Of a DNA stretch of 64,000 nt, positions 1-11,033 are shown piece by piece. Position 1 is the stretch's first letter; each line of letters begins with the position of its first letter. A program made the position numbers and the translations under genes. The notes under the pieces were generated by a model, which saw only the letters and a list, made by a program, of their open reading frames with translations, had not been told where the DNA came from and did no database searches. The stretch is taken from positions 499,453 through 563,452 of the forward strand of contig JAGFNQ010002300.1 in assembly GCA_024364735.1 (NCBI GenBank). Reading direction: 5' to 3'. This stretch comes from Boesenbergia rotunda (lineage: Eukaryota > Streptophyta > Magnoliopsida > Zingiberales > Zingiberaceae).

Positions 1-564
1 CGAAAAAAGAAGAATTTAATTATTACTAAGAAGACTCGATCCCAAGACCTCACCTAATATAGGTTGCCATGGTTACCAATTGAGATAGCAATTAAAGATA
101 CTGAGAGGCTGCCGATGATTCTACTTGAAGATGATAACATCGAAGTCTAAAGCAGATGATAAAGTCTTAAAGGATAAAACCTTATCCTTGAATCAGATCC
201 AATGGATGCAGTTTAATCCCATCCAAGATCAACTATCCAGATTACATCCATGGATCAACGACCAAGAGAAAATTTCTCAACAATCAACAATCCAGATTTA
301 TTCTCTTGGGCTATAAATAGGCTTAGAGTTTCAACCTTTTCAATGATTCAATTATTTCATTCTTGTAAACTCTCTAAAAGTCGAGCGTGCTATTTTTGTA
401 AGGCTTCTCCGCCACAAGGAGATTTTTATTAAGCGTCTACTGCCTTGGAAGCAACGTTCTCAGTTGCGACCAAGTTTCTTTTTATTAAAGACGAGTGCCT
501 CCACTTTCATATTTTTTTTACCGTCTATTCACCCCCCCTCTAGCCGGTCCAACCCGATCCAACA
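1..564 (+). mobile_element. Right part of a copia-type LTR
   Basis: No protein is encoded here. A TATA-like box (ctataaatag) lies at 311-320. The stretch near 520-545 runs into a C-rich block followed by a CA terminus at 563-564, as in many plant copia LTRs. A degraded tRNA-iMet-like primer site (tggatatcaa) follows at 571-580, which suggests a 5' LTR read on the plus strand. The left end lies outside the window. Short open frames here are not credible genes. Confidence 0.5.
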
Positions 565-580
565 TAATTTTGGATATCAA

Positions 581-1072
581 ATGGTAGACCTACCCAATAC
601 AAGACCAAAAAGAAAAAATTTTCATGGTCTTTATGAAAAATCCAAGGTTGAAGAAATAATGATAGAAAATTAAGTTTTAAGGTCAAAACTTGAATCATTA
701 GAAAAATCCCTTAAAAGAATAAAAAATCTTCTTAAGGGATCAAAGGTTCAAAATCTAGATCCAGGAAAACAAGGACCCTCTAGAGGCAAGAAAAGTTTGG
801 GGAACAAACCAAAAGCCAAGGATGATGGGCCTTCATATCATAGAGTTTCATATAGGTATGGAACTAAATCTAGGTCTAGGAGTCAAGTCAAAGTCATAAG
901 AGAGGCTATCCCTAGAGTTGACCAAGACATGACCAACATGACTAAGGTTTCAGAGAAGCCTAGGAAAGTCATTCGGAAGGTATCGAGGGAAGTCATCCCT
1001 AGTGAATACCTAGAACACTCAAGGAGCACCAATAGGTTTTGGGTTCCTAGGAGTGTATTTGGCACATACTAG
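581..1072 (+). pseudogene. Gag C-terminal remnant of a copia element
   Basis: One reading frame runs from an ATG at 581 to a stop at 1070-1072, with an internal stop at 671-673. The part after the stop opens with a Lys/Leu-rich stretch resembling a short coiled coil. A basic Ser/Arg-rich section follows, and it ends in a WVPRS motif. The same kind of tail (WVPKS) closes the gag region of copy A near 5340-5400, so this looks like the gag segment between zinc knuckle and protease. No zinc knuckle, protease, integrase or RT follows. The element therefore either lost pol or never had it. The assignment rests on motif resemblance only. Confidence 0.5.
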
Positions 1073-2197
1073 ATGGGTTTGTATAGTGTCAACTCTAATT
1101 GGAAAGGTAGTTAACCCAACCTTGATGAAGTTAGCACTTTGGGTCATTTTCAAGGAATTGTTATCCTTGAAAATGAAAAGAAGTTATTTAGTTATAATTG
1201 AGGAGTAAAATTGTGCCAAACTATATTTTTGGAAGATTAAACTTGATAAAGTTGGCACAACTAGGATATAATCCAAAGACATGCCAAGTTTGGGAGTTTT
1301 AGCATTATCTTGGAAAATTAGGGGCAAAATTAGGACTATCAATGGTTTAGTGATGAGTTATTGATACTTAGATAGAAAATCTAGGTATTTTCTTTTATGC
1401 TAATATGTCATGATTTGTATGCCCTATCATATGTCATGACATTATAATTCATCATTCATATATTATTATAAAAATATCATATGTCATGTCATATATGCAT
1501 TATTTAGTGATAATAAATTTTTTAATATTCATATGATACATGTCATATTCATTATCATGCATTATTCAATTTGTTTTGGAATTAAGGGCATTGACATTAA
1601 TTGATATCCTAGGTGGATGATCAAAGTTTATAATGACTAGGTAGAAATGCATAAATCCTAATTTAAGGAGAACCAATTTACTCATCTCACCAAAATCATA
1701 AGTTGACTTGTATGTGTTTTGAGACATATTAGATACAAGTGAGATGTTAGGTTGATGAATAAAACTCAATGTGTTGATAAAATGTACCTTATTGAGTTTT
1801 AGATTCATCAAAATAAGAATTTAAGTGAACCCCAATCATTAGAAAAACTAATGTACAAGTCATGTACATTTAGCCTAAAGAACATGGTTGGAAATTATTT
1901 TTAAAAATCATTTCAAAACTATCTTGAAAAATCTTGGTAAAAACTATCTTTCGATAGAACTCATCATCGATGAATTGGATACAAATTAGAGTGAAACATT
2001 GAAGTTTTTTTTAAGGTTTTCAATTTTGTATCAATCTTTGAAAAAATATTATATTTTCATAGAAAACTATTTTTTTCATTATAGTATATGTCTTAAATAA
2101 TATCTACACAAAATTTCATGATTTTTAAAATTTTATAGAATTATTTAGAATTTCTGAAATTTGGTTTGAAATTATTTTCGGAAATAAGAAACTATCA
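1073..2197. other. AT-rich non-coding internal region
   Basis: No supportable gene. The DNA is AT-rich, with runs of the low-complexity tetramer-like motif atgtcat around 1400-1500. By position it is the internal, non-coding part of the same retroelement remnant, since a palindrome cluster and a polypurine tract follow. Confidence 0.5.
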
Positions 2198-2413
2198 GGG
2201 GCCGCTTGATAAGCAGGTTAAGAAGGTGGGAATGGAAATGAAATAGATTTCATTCCCATTTATAATGCTTGATATACGAGAATCGGAATCAAAATATGGA
2301 TATGATACCCTTGATTTTATAACCCAACCCCTACTAGGTTATCACTAAACCCATAAACCCCTCAATCAAAACCCATTACCATTCCTATTGCCGAATATAT
2401 ACCAAGCGCCCCC
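2198..2413. mobile_element. Tourist-like MITE, 216 bp, TSD TCA
   Basis: The left end GGGGCCGCTTGATA and the inverted right end GGGGGCGCTTGGTA match at 12 of 14 positions. Both are flanked by the trinucleotide TCA (2195-2197 and 2414-2416). A 3-bp duplication and G-rich ends fit PIF/Harbinger-derived MITEs. There is no coding capacity. Confidence 0.7.
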
Positions 2414-2600
2414 TCAATTGATCAAGTGATCGATTATAACATACACTAATCGATTAGTGAAGATTTTTCGCGAGCTCAGAAGCTCACGTAATCGATCCAT
2501 TGATTGATTAAGGGCAGCTGTAATCGACCCAGTGATCGATTAAGACACAGTTTAATTGATTGGGACCTAACACCAATCGATTGGTACGACTGAAATTCTC
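2414..2600. repeat. Cluster of AATCGAT palindromes
   Basis: Several short palindromes built on ATCGAT arms recur here, for example cactaatcgattagtg and pairs of atcgatc / gatcgatt. They occupy the same relative place (upstream of a polypurine tract) as the GATCGGT palindromes of copies A and B. This suggests a related Sirevirus-like element with a different arm sequence. Confidence 0.5.
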
Positions 2601-3126
2601 TGATTTTAGTCCTTTAACTCAATTTTGAGTAATTTAACAATTCCTAACGCTTTGGAATACTTTTATAAGTATATTTGGGTGAATTTTATGATGAAATCAA
2701 AAAGGGAGATATTTTTGGCGAAAAATATGGAATTAAGGAGAGATTTTGATTCAAAAATTTTAATTTCAAAGCGTCATAACCTCAAATTGAGATTTTCTAA
2801 AGGTTTAGGAACTCAAAAATCATTGTTGGTACAATGATAGAGGTTTAGAGCATATTTTAAGGGGGAGGTCTTCCTTAAAAACATGTGTTTTTAATTTTTG
2901 TGGGATACATAAGGGGATGAAGATTGGGAATCTTCATCGTGATGAATGCTCAAGGTTGAGCATGAGTTACAATGTAAGGTATGAGACATTGATTAAGCAT
3001 ATACCTTTGAACATACGGACTTTCAGGGAGAGTTTTTGATGTGTGTCAAAGGGGGAGAAATTGAAGAAAGACTAATATGGATTAGTCATTCTCGAACATA
3101 TTGTCAAATATAAAAAAGGAGAAGAT
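2601..3126 (+). other. Pre-LTR untranslated region with polypurine tract
   Basis: Non-coding. Purine-rich runs occur at 2861-2869 and near 3050, and the tract aaaaaaggagaagat at 3112-3126 lies immediately before TGTTGG. This is the order expected at the 3' end of a copia element: a first purine tract, then the primer for plus-strand synthesis, then the LTR. The matching segment of copy B is 27130-27340. Confidence 0.5.
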
Positions 3127-4440
3127 TGTTGGTGTAATCTTCATTAGGTTATGGTTGACCTAGTTTGACTAGGCTCCGGTGAGCTCGAATTTTGATGTTT
3201 GACAATAATGTTAGAATAGTGTGTGAGTCAAGTGGGTCAAAGTTGACTGAAGACTTGACTAGGAAAAGTCTTAGTGGGACTAGGCACACCTAGTGTGAAA
3301 AGTCCTAACTTGGAGGGTTAGGTGATTGGAAATCCCGGTGAGTGAAGCCGGGTCCTGGTGAGTGAAGCCAGGTTGACTGAAGTCCCGGTAAGTGAAGCTA
3401 GGGATGGAGTCTTGGTCCGAGGGATCAAGCACGAGTCAGAGATGGGCCGGAGGCTTGTTCTCGTGACTTAGAGGAGATTTGACCTTGCCTGGATCGGTCT
3501 GGTAACCGATCAGGGAAGTTGGCACGGTGTTCCCTCGTGGATCGGTCTGGTGACCGATCCAGTGATGACTGATCGGTCTGGTGACCGATCTGGGAGCATA
3601 CAGTGAGGCTGGAACCTATTGCTAGGCTCCTGATCGGTCTGGTGACCGATCAGGGAGCATGCAGTTCACTCACTGCTCGGCTCCTTGATCGGTCGGCTCC
3701 TGATCGGTCTGGTGACCGATCAAGGAGCACACAGTGAGTTGAGTTCCCCTGCTGCTCGGCTTCTGATCGGTCCGGTGACCGATCAGGGAGCATCCAGTAG
3801 GTTTTGGGAACCTTACTGATCTGCTCTTGATCGGTCTGGTGACCGATCTGGAACACTGTTCAGACCGTTCTGGCTAACGATCAAGTGTCGCGGACTCCGT
3901 CCTATAACCGATCAGGCTGGAGCCTGATCGGTCAGGGAGCTTCCTGATCGGTTTGGTGACCGATTAGGTCACAGCCTGATCGGTCTGGTGACCGATCAGG
4001 CTCGTGTGGCCGCGAAAGCTGGGAGTCCCAGCAAAGTGGTGGATCGGTCCGGTGATCGATCCATGAGTCCTGGATCGGTCTGGTGACCGATCACTTTAAT
4101 TCAAAATGCACTGTCAGACGCTCTGAACACGTCTGGACACAACCATTTTCCCTGCTCTTAATCTCTGATACATGATTCTCTACTTGATTTGCTGTGCTAA
4201 TGCTCTGATTAAGTGTGCAGGTGACAGGGATGGATTCAAACACTCAAGGAGAGTCAATGGAAGTCTTTCCTTAGAGCAGGTTTATCCATTTGCCATCTCA
4301 AGTTACAACAGTTGTTGGCGCTGCTGACTGGGGCTAGGCTGAGGGAAGCTCAGGGAGTCCAGGAGAGCTCAGTGGTAGGCTGGTTGTTGCAGGTGAGCAG
4401 CTGGAGGCTGCAGTGAGATGGCTGGGATCAGTGGGAGAGA
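3127..4440 (+). mobile_element. Sirevirus-like LTR, truncated at its 3' end
   Basis: It starts TGTTGGTG after a polypurine tract. It is related to 27341-28860 of copy B over its whole length: both share the GTGAGTGAAGCC-type repeats, the GATCGGT palindromes and the gacagggatgaattc-like block near 4225 / 28590. It breaks off at 4440, about 540 bp short of the equivalent LTR end in B, and joins acidic gag-coding sequence. It could be the 3' LTR of the element on its left or the 5' LTR of copy A after an internal deletion that also removed the primer-binding site. Confidence 0.65.
3492..4096. repeat. Array of GATCGGTCTGGTGACCGATC palindromes
   Basis: About a dozen copies of a 20-bp interrupted palindrome, with arms GATCGGTC / GACCGATC and a TGGT-type centre, are irregularly spaced by 20-60 bp. 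Species-specific palindromes in the LTR are an established feature of Sireviruses. Open frames across this array (for example 3650-3856 minus) simply translate the repeat. Confidence 0.8.
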
Positions 4441-4441
4441 C

Positions 4442-5413
4442 TTAATCCGAATCCGAGTCCAAATCCGAGAAGGAGAAGGAGAAGAAGAAGGAGAAAAGAA
4501 GGAGAAGGAACAAGAAGAAGAAGGAAAAGGAAGTCTCTTCATCCAAATCCGAGTCCAAATCCGAGAAGGATGACAGCGGCTCTTCTTCCTCCGAGATGGC
4601 CAATTTCGTTAGAAGAATGATGAGGAAGAGTCGGCGTTTCAAGGGTAAAGGTAACCCTAGTGAAATTAAGATTGATAAATCTAATATCACTTGCTATGAG
4701 TGTAGCAAGAAAGGGCACTTCAAGAAAGACTGCCCAAAGCTCAAGAAAAAGGAGGAGAAATCCAAGAAGAAGAAGAAGGCCTTGAAGGCCACTGGGATGA
4801 ATCCTCATCTAGCTCATCCGAAGAGGAGAAGGATGAGAGGAGCACACGCCATGTTGCACTCATGGCCCTAGAAGATCAAGAGAGGAGTGATGAATCGAGT
4901 GACTCATCAAACGCGGCTTCATCATCTTCGGATGATGAAGAGGTAATCACTGCCAAACTTGATAAATGCTATAGGACCATTGCATGCTTAACCGATTTCT
5001 TGAAAAAGTCAAAAGCAAAAATTAAATCATTGAAAATTGAAATTGGACAATTGAAGTCCTCTAGGGATGAGGATGTGGATGATTTACATGTAGAAATGCT
5101 TGAGGATGAAAATAAATCATTAAAGAGTGAAGTTGAGAGACTCAAGAATGTTCTTGAGAAATTCTCAACAAACTCAAAGACCTTAGACATGATCTTGAAT
5201 GTCCAAAGGGCAGTCTACAATAGGGCCGGTATTGGTTACCGACCCAAAGAACCATCATTTGTGTCTTTAATGTCTAGGACTGATGTGAGACAATCTAAGA
5301 CACCTAGGGCTCAAAGGAAAGTAGTCAAGGCATGGGTGCCTAAGTCTTGCTTAGTAGGTGCTTTAAGTCCCAAGGTTTGGGTACCTAAATCTTCTATTTT
5401 TCGAATTGTATAG
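4442..5413 (+). pseudogene. Copia gag, C-terminal part with zinc knuckle
   Basis: Gag forms the virus-like particle that packages the element's RNA. The segment opens with an acidic/basic Ser-Glu-Lys stretch. A CCHC zinc knuckle follows (CYECSKKGHFKKDC, about 4693-4734), then an acidic Ser-rich linker, a coiled-coil-like section (about 4960-5170) and a WVPKS tail before the protease. A one-base loss near 4797 separates the knuckle frame (4596-4871) from the downstream frame (4862-5413). The N-terminal two thirds of gag are missing because 4440 joins directly to LTR sequence. It continues after a stop into the protease at 5417. Confidence 0.75.
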
Positions 5414-5416
5414 GTT

Positions 5417-8400
5417 GTGATTGAGGGGGAGCATCTATCAACTTGGTTCGTTGATAGTGGGTGCTCCAAACATATAACCGGTGATAAATCATTATTTACT
5501 ACCCTTCAATGCAAAAATAGAGGTAATATTTCCTTTAGTAATAATGGTAGTCTTAAGGTCATAGGAATAGGAGACATTCAAATATCCGAATGTCTTAGAA
5601 TTAAAAATGTCCTTCTAGTCAAGGGGATGACATTTAATCTCCTAAGTGTCTGTCAATTGTGTGATGCGGGTTACACAATTGATTTTCAATCATGTCAATG
5701 TCTAGTTAGACAACATGACACCTTGGACACAGTACTAGTAGGAACAAGAATAGATAACATTTACCAAGTATCTTTTAAAAGTGTTACTAATGCTTTTGCT
5801 AAGTGTTTAATGTCAAAAGAAGAGGAGTCCATCCTTTGGCACCGGAGACTAGCACACGTGAACATGAAGAATATCCGGAAATTGGCCAACAAGGGATTAG
5901 TTCGTGGCTTACCAAGCATCAAGTATGAGAAAGAAAAGATTTATGATGCATGTCAAATGGGTAAGCAAACAAAATCGGCACATAAAGGTAAAAGCACTGT
6001 AAGTATTTCTACCGCATTGGATTTACTTCACATGGACTTGTTTGATTGTAGCACTATTATATCCTTGAATGGAAGTAGATATTGCTTTGTTATCATTGAT
6101 GATTTTACTAGATATACATAGACTTATTTTCTTAAATATAAGGATCAAACCTTAGATGTCTTCATTTCTTTTTGTAGAAGAGTTGAAAATGAAAAATCAT
6201 CAACTATTAAAACAATAAGAAATGATCATGGAGGTGAATTTCAAAATCAACGATTTTTAGAGTTTTGTCAAGATAGAGGGTATAAATATGAGTTCTCCAC
6301 TCCTAGAACACTACAATAAAATGGTGTTGTAGAGAGGAAGAACCGTGTTCTACAAGAGGCTGCACGAAGCATGCTCAATGAGTACTCCTTACCGAGCTAC
6401 TTTTGGGCTGAAGCTGTAAACACAGCTTGTTATGTGCAAAATCGAGCCCTCATCCATAGATTCTTAGGAAAGACTCCTCATGAACTTTGGTTTGGGAAAT
6501 CACCTACGGTTAAACATCTTAGGGTGTTTGGTTGTAAGGTGTTTATTCTAAACACCAAAGACCACCTTGGAAAGTTCACGACAAAAGCTGATGAAGGGAT
6601 ACTGGTCGGGTACTCCCTAGTTAGCAAAGCCTACCGAGTCTATAATAAGAAATCTAGATTGGTTGATGAATCTTCTTATGTTGTCTTTGAAGAAATTTCA
6701 AAAGTCAATGATCAACCATAAGATGTTGAAGGAGTTCAATTCGAACTTAGGAAACTAGGTTTGAATGAAACTCCAAGTGTTGATGGTGATGAATCCGATG
6801 AAGGTGAGCCTAGACAACCCATAGATCAGCCAGATTCTGAGGCTGAGCTTATGTCTAGTGACACCATTCAAGAAGCACCACCGACACCAAGGCAAACTAG
6901 GTTAGCCTCTAGTCATCCTCAAGACCAAATTGTTAGAGACATCCATCATGGGGTTAGAACTAGATCATTCTTTAGGAATGAGGCTAATGAAGTTGCCCTA
7001 ATTTCTGAAATTGAACCTAGGAAAATTGACGAAGCATTAAATGACCCGATTGGATCATTGCCATGCAAGATGAACTAGGTCAATTCGAAAGAAGTCAAGT
7101 TTGGGACTTAGTCCCTAGACCTAAGAAGACCACCATCATTGGAACCAAATGGGTCTTCAAAAATAAATTGAACCATAAGGGAGAAATCATAAGAAACAAG
7201 GCACGCTTAGTAGCCAAGGGCTACAGTCAAGTTGAATGCCTTGATTATGATGAGACCTATGCTCCCGTGGCACGATTAGAGTCCATCCGATTGATGTTTG
7301 CATTTGCAGCACATCGAGGTTTCAAGCTATACCAAATGGATGTCAAATCAGCCTTTCTAAATGGTTTAATAAGAGAAGAGGTCTATGTCGAACAACTTCC
7401 GGGGTTTGAGAGTTCCGAATTTCGAAACCACGTGTTCAAGCTCAAAAAGGTGCTTTATGGCCTTAAACAAGCACCCCGTGCTTGGTATGAGCGGTTGTCG
7501 ACGTTTCTAATTGAAAAAGGCTTTGTTAGGGGCCAAATAGACCCTACACTATTTCTGCGTAGAGATAGTGACAATATATTTGTAGCCCAAGTGTATGTCG
7601 ATGACATAATTTGTGGCTCAAACAACAAGGGCTATTTAAATGAATTTATTGAACACATGGAGAGTGAATTTGAGATGAGTCTAGTGAGAGAGTTGACCTT
7701 CTTCCTTGGACTCGAAATCAAACAAACCCGAGATGGGATCCATGTGCACCAATCAAAGTATACTCAAGAGATGCTCTGTAAATTTAACATGAGTGATTCG
7801 AAAGAGGCAACTACTCCCATGGCTACAAACACAAGATTAGACAATGATGAGAGTGGTAAACCTGTTGATATGACTCAATATCGGAGCATGATAGGTAGTC
7901 TGCTATACCTCACAGCTAGTCGACCTGATATACTCTTTGCTGTGGGTATGTGCGCTAGGTATCAAGTATGTGCTAAGGAATCTCATCTAATTGCTGTTAA
8001 AAAATTTTGAGATACCTTAAAGGCACAATTGGAGTTGGTCTTTGGTACCCCCGTACCGAATCATTTGACCTAATTGGTTACACCGATTCCGACTATGCTG
8101 GATGCAAATGGGATCGGAAAAATACAAGTGGGGGTTGCAATTCCTAGGATCATCTCTAGTTAGTTGGTCAAGTCGGAAGTAACATTATGTTGCTCTCTCC
8201 ACAACCGAGGCAGAGTATATCGCCATGGGAGAGAGTGTGTCACAATTGTTGTGGGTGATTCATACTCTAGAGGACTATGGATTAAGCTACAAGGGTGTGC
8301 AAGTGTTGTGTGATAACATAAGCACCATCAACTTAACAAAGAATCCAGTCCATCATTCTAGGACTAAGCATATTGAAGTGCATCATCACTTCATTAGAGA

Positions 8401-8536
8401 TCATGTAGCTAGAGGAGATATTGTACTCTCTCATGTGGAGTCCAAATCAAACCTAGCTGATATCTTCACTAAAGCACTTCCTGAGAATGAATTTAGTTTC
8501 TTAAGAAGGGAGTTGGGAATGTGTCGCGCTTCATAG
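5417..8536 (+). pseudogene. Copia pol of copy A: protease, integrase, RT, RNase H
   Basis: This is a decayed Ty1/copia polyprotein. The order is protease with active-site DSG (about 5453), pre-integrase zinc region (HRRLAHVN...CQMGK, 5838-5965), integrase core with Asp in HMDLFD, DHGGEF and Glu in VVERKN (6030-6350), integrase C-terminus (6371-6721), RT with intact YVDD near 7594, then RNase H with TEAEY and a C-terminus ending in GMCRAS. Breaks are a Trp-to-stop at 6119-6121, a TAA at 6316-6318 just before NGVVERKN, a stop at 6719-6721, frameshifts near 7050 and 8008, and a stop near 8180. Copy B carries the same domains and the same TAA. No intact product is possible. Confidence 0.9.
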
Positions 8537-9804
8537 GATTAACGAGCATTTAAAACCCTTCATGATTATCTCAAATTGTTGGAAATAACTATTGGGTAAC
8601 TTGGGGACATCTCACACAAACTATAAGGTTTATCAAAATATTTTTGTTTGCTAGAAATGGGGTGAGATGTTAGGATCAACCAAATTTCTCTAAATGTCAA
8701 TGCATCCCTTGAGGAATTTGGTTGACGAGATAAAAATCACTACGATGACCAAGTATGGGGGAAACCAATGCATAACATATGTGTATTTGACTCCATGATC
8801 ATACTTGGACATTCCAATAAAGGAAACTTGATTGGAGACTTGAATTTGGTATAAATTTGCTTGGAATTGCATGATTGTTTGTTGTTTGAGTTTGACTCCA
8901 CTTGGGTGGAAAAAGTGATTTGTCAAAATCATAGGACCTTTGATCCTCCTTCAGGGATCAATTATAGTTATGGGATCACTTCCAAGATCAATAATCTTCA
9001 TCAGATCCTATCAAAAATCGTTTGGAAGTCTGAAACTGAAAGTTTCAGATCGTATCAGGAAAAATCAGGAAGCCTGATCGGTCACCGGACCGATCAGGAG
9101 TGGTCTGATCGGTCCACAGACCGATCAGTAAGCTCACAGAAGGTTCACAACCCTCTGCTCGACCTCTGATCGGTCCCCGGACCGATCCGGCCCCCCTATG
9201 GTGATCGGTCCACAGACCGATCAGAGAAGTCACAGAACACTTCGCGGAAAAATGTCCAAACAATCTGCGTTGGCCTGGATTGGTCCGCAGACCGATCTGG
9301 CACCCTGTGGTGATCGGTCCATAGACCGATCAGGGGGCTCACAGGATACCTCCCAAACCTACTGATCGCTTCCTGATCGATCAACCGATCGATCAGAGGC
9401 CTTCCTGATCGGTCACCCGACCGATCAGGGATAAGCCAGTCCGATCAGGCCAGAGCCTGATCGGTCTGGGCGCTCTCAGATCGAACGGTGATTCGTTCAA
9501 TCGCATTAAATTACGATTGGTGGACCGATCGATCAACCGATTAACTTCGTGCAAACCCTTCATTCCCCAAGCCCTAACGCCGAATCCTTTCCCCTCCTCC
9601 TGCGTGAGTTCCTGGGATTTCAGCGAGGAGATCTTGGTTCCCTGCAAGTGTGTGTGCAAGCTTCTTCGCGTGAGCTTTTCTCCTTTCCGTGCGCGTGCGA
9701 TCTTCTCTCTGTGCGCGAGAGCTCTTCTTTCTGCGCGAGAATTCCTGTCAAGCTTCTGCGTTTTTTCCTCTCGTGAGCAGGTTTTCGAAGTCAATCAACT
9801 CAAC
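8537..9804 (+). other. Post-pol spacer of copy A with palindromes
   Basis: Non-coding spacer between RNase H and the extra ORF. Palindromes with arms GATCGGTC / GACCGATC occur from 9075 to about 9440, but their centres (ACCGG, CACAG) are the reverse complement of the type used in the LTR. The stretch 9540-9800 is pyrimidine-rich and lies directly upstream of a short first exon, so it may hold the promoter and 5' UTR of the extra ORF. The equivalent region of copy B is 23881-25069. Confidence 0.65.
9075..9440. repeat. Post-pol GATCGGTC palindrome cluster, copy A
   Basis: About seven interrupted palindromes with the same 8-bp arms as in the LTR, but with centres in inverse orientation. Some arms are degraded. 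The equivalent cluster in copy B is at 24420-24805. Confidence 0.75.
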
Positions 9805-11033
9805 ATGGCACCTAAGTAAGCATTGTTGTTGGTTTTCTTACAAATCAATTCATAGATTATGTATTTGGGCTAACCATGTTCTTTCTTTTGGTGTTTTCCT
9901 GTTGTGTTGTGATCCTACTCATTGCCGTGACCTTGCCATGATTTTTCACCCCACTGATTAAACCTAATCATGTGCAATCTATATCATGATCTGATTCTTC
10001 CCGTGATCAAATCTTGGTTCTTTGATTAAACCTATGTTCATATGATCAATTCCATCTTGTGTTATAATCATTCTTGTGTCATCACTGCATGATCAATCTC
10101 TATTGATTATAACCTCATTTCATTTGATTTAAACTGTTGTCATGATCAATTCTTCAAACCCATTAGAAAATCGTCCAAGGGAAAAGAACCCATGGAGGGA
10201 AGCTCAAAGGGCAAAGGCCCTTCTTCTTCCGCGCCCTCCCGAAGGCCTCAGCCTTCGTCGAGTTCTCGTTTCCCTAACGCTGCTTGTGAGCAAGTGTTTC
10301 AATCTCGAACTTTCAAGTTGCTTTCTTGCCGGTCCATTGATGGACCCTTCCTGGCTGAGCATTATCCCTCCGTTGTGGAGATAATTACCTTCTACAACCT
10401 GGGCTTTCTCCTTTCCCTCGAAAGGACAATAAACTATGACCTTGTTTCTGAATTTTACAATAACCTTCAACAAGGACCTCAAGGGGGATTTGATTTCACG
10501 ACCCGAGTAGCCAAAAGGAATCTTGCCTTCTCTTATGACATTCTAGCGGAGTATCTGGGCGGGCGTCGGTCGCCTAATTTTTATTCCATCTACCCAGAGC
10601 TTCCTGACCCCTTACTGCCTCCTTTTGCCGATGTCACCCCCGACATCATTTATCAACGAGTTAGGGCCCGACTTTCCGACCTTTGTGGCCCTCCGTCTTT
10701 CCCCTGTTGATTACGTTCTCTTCAAGATAATCACGAACTGCATCCTGCCGATCACTTCCAAACCCTTGACCGAGATCCGACCTTATCATTGCCTGATGCT
10801 CTATGAAATGCACCGCCACATGGACTTTGACATTATGGAGAGCATTTTTCAGTCCATCATATCCTATAGAGAGCCGAGCCGACGCACTGTGTATATGTCG
10901 TTTGGTCATGTCATCACTGACTGACTTATGTCAGTAGGTGTTGATGTAACCAAGGGTAGGACAGCACCCATGGTTAGACAGTATTGCAGACTTGGCAGGC
11001 GGGCGTTTGCCAAGTCTGGCATCATCATCAGGG
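9805..11033 (+). pseudogene. Extra ORF after pol, spliced, copy A
   Basis: A two-exon ORF lies at the position where Sireviruses may carry an envelope-like gene. Exon 1 is 9805-9815 (ATG plus three codons). The intron runs from a gtaag donor at 9816 to an attag acceptor at 10166, and exon 2 opens in frame with Lys/Ser-rich sequence. The body (about 10290-10950) has the motifs EFYNNL, DYVLFKIITNC and YMSFGHVIT. It resembles the plant family described as putative plant transposon protein (Transposase_32-like); that naming is from memory of the family's motifs. I see no signal peptide or membrane segment. A deletion near 10655 shifts the frame, a TGA lies at 10922-10924, and homology with copy B stops near 11033 at a junction with element E. 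Confidence 0.65.

Noticed and set aside
3650..3856. 68-codon Asp-Arg-Ser-rich frame
   Set aside because: Pure translation of GATCGGT palindromes; the same occurs at 9045-9384 and 24440-24661.
3492..4096. Regularly recurring repeats that might be taken for a CRISPR array
   Set aside because: Repeats are palindromic, unevenly spaced, part of an LTR, and in a plant genome.
9805..11033. Reading the extra ORF as a retroviral-type envelope
   Set aside because: No signal peptide, membrane segment or fusion-like stretch is visible in either copy.
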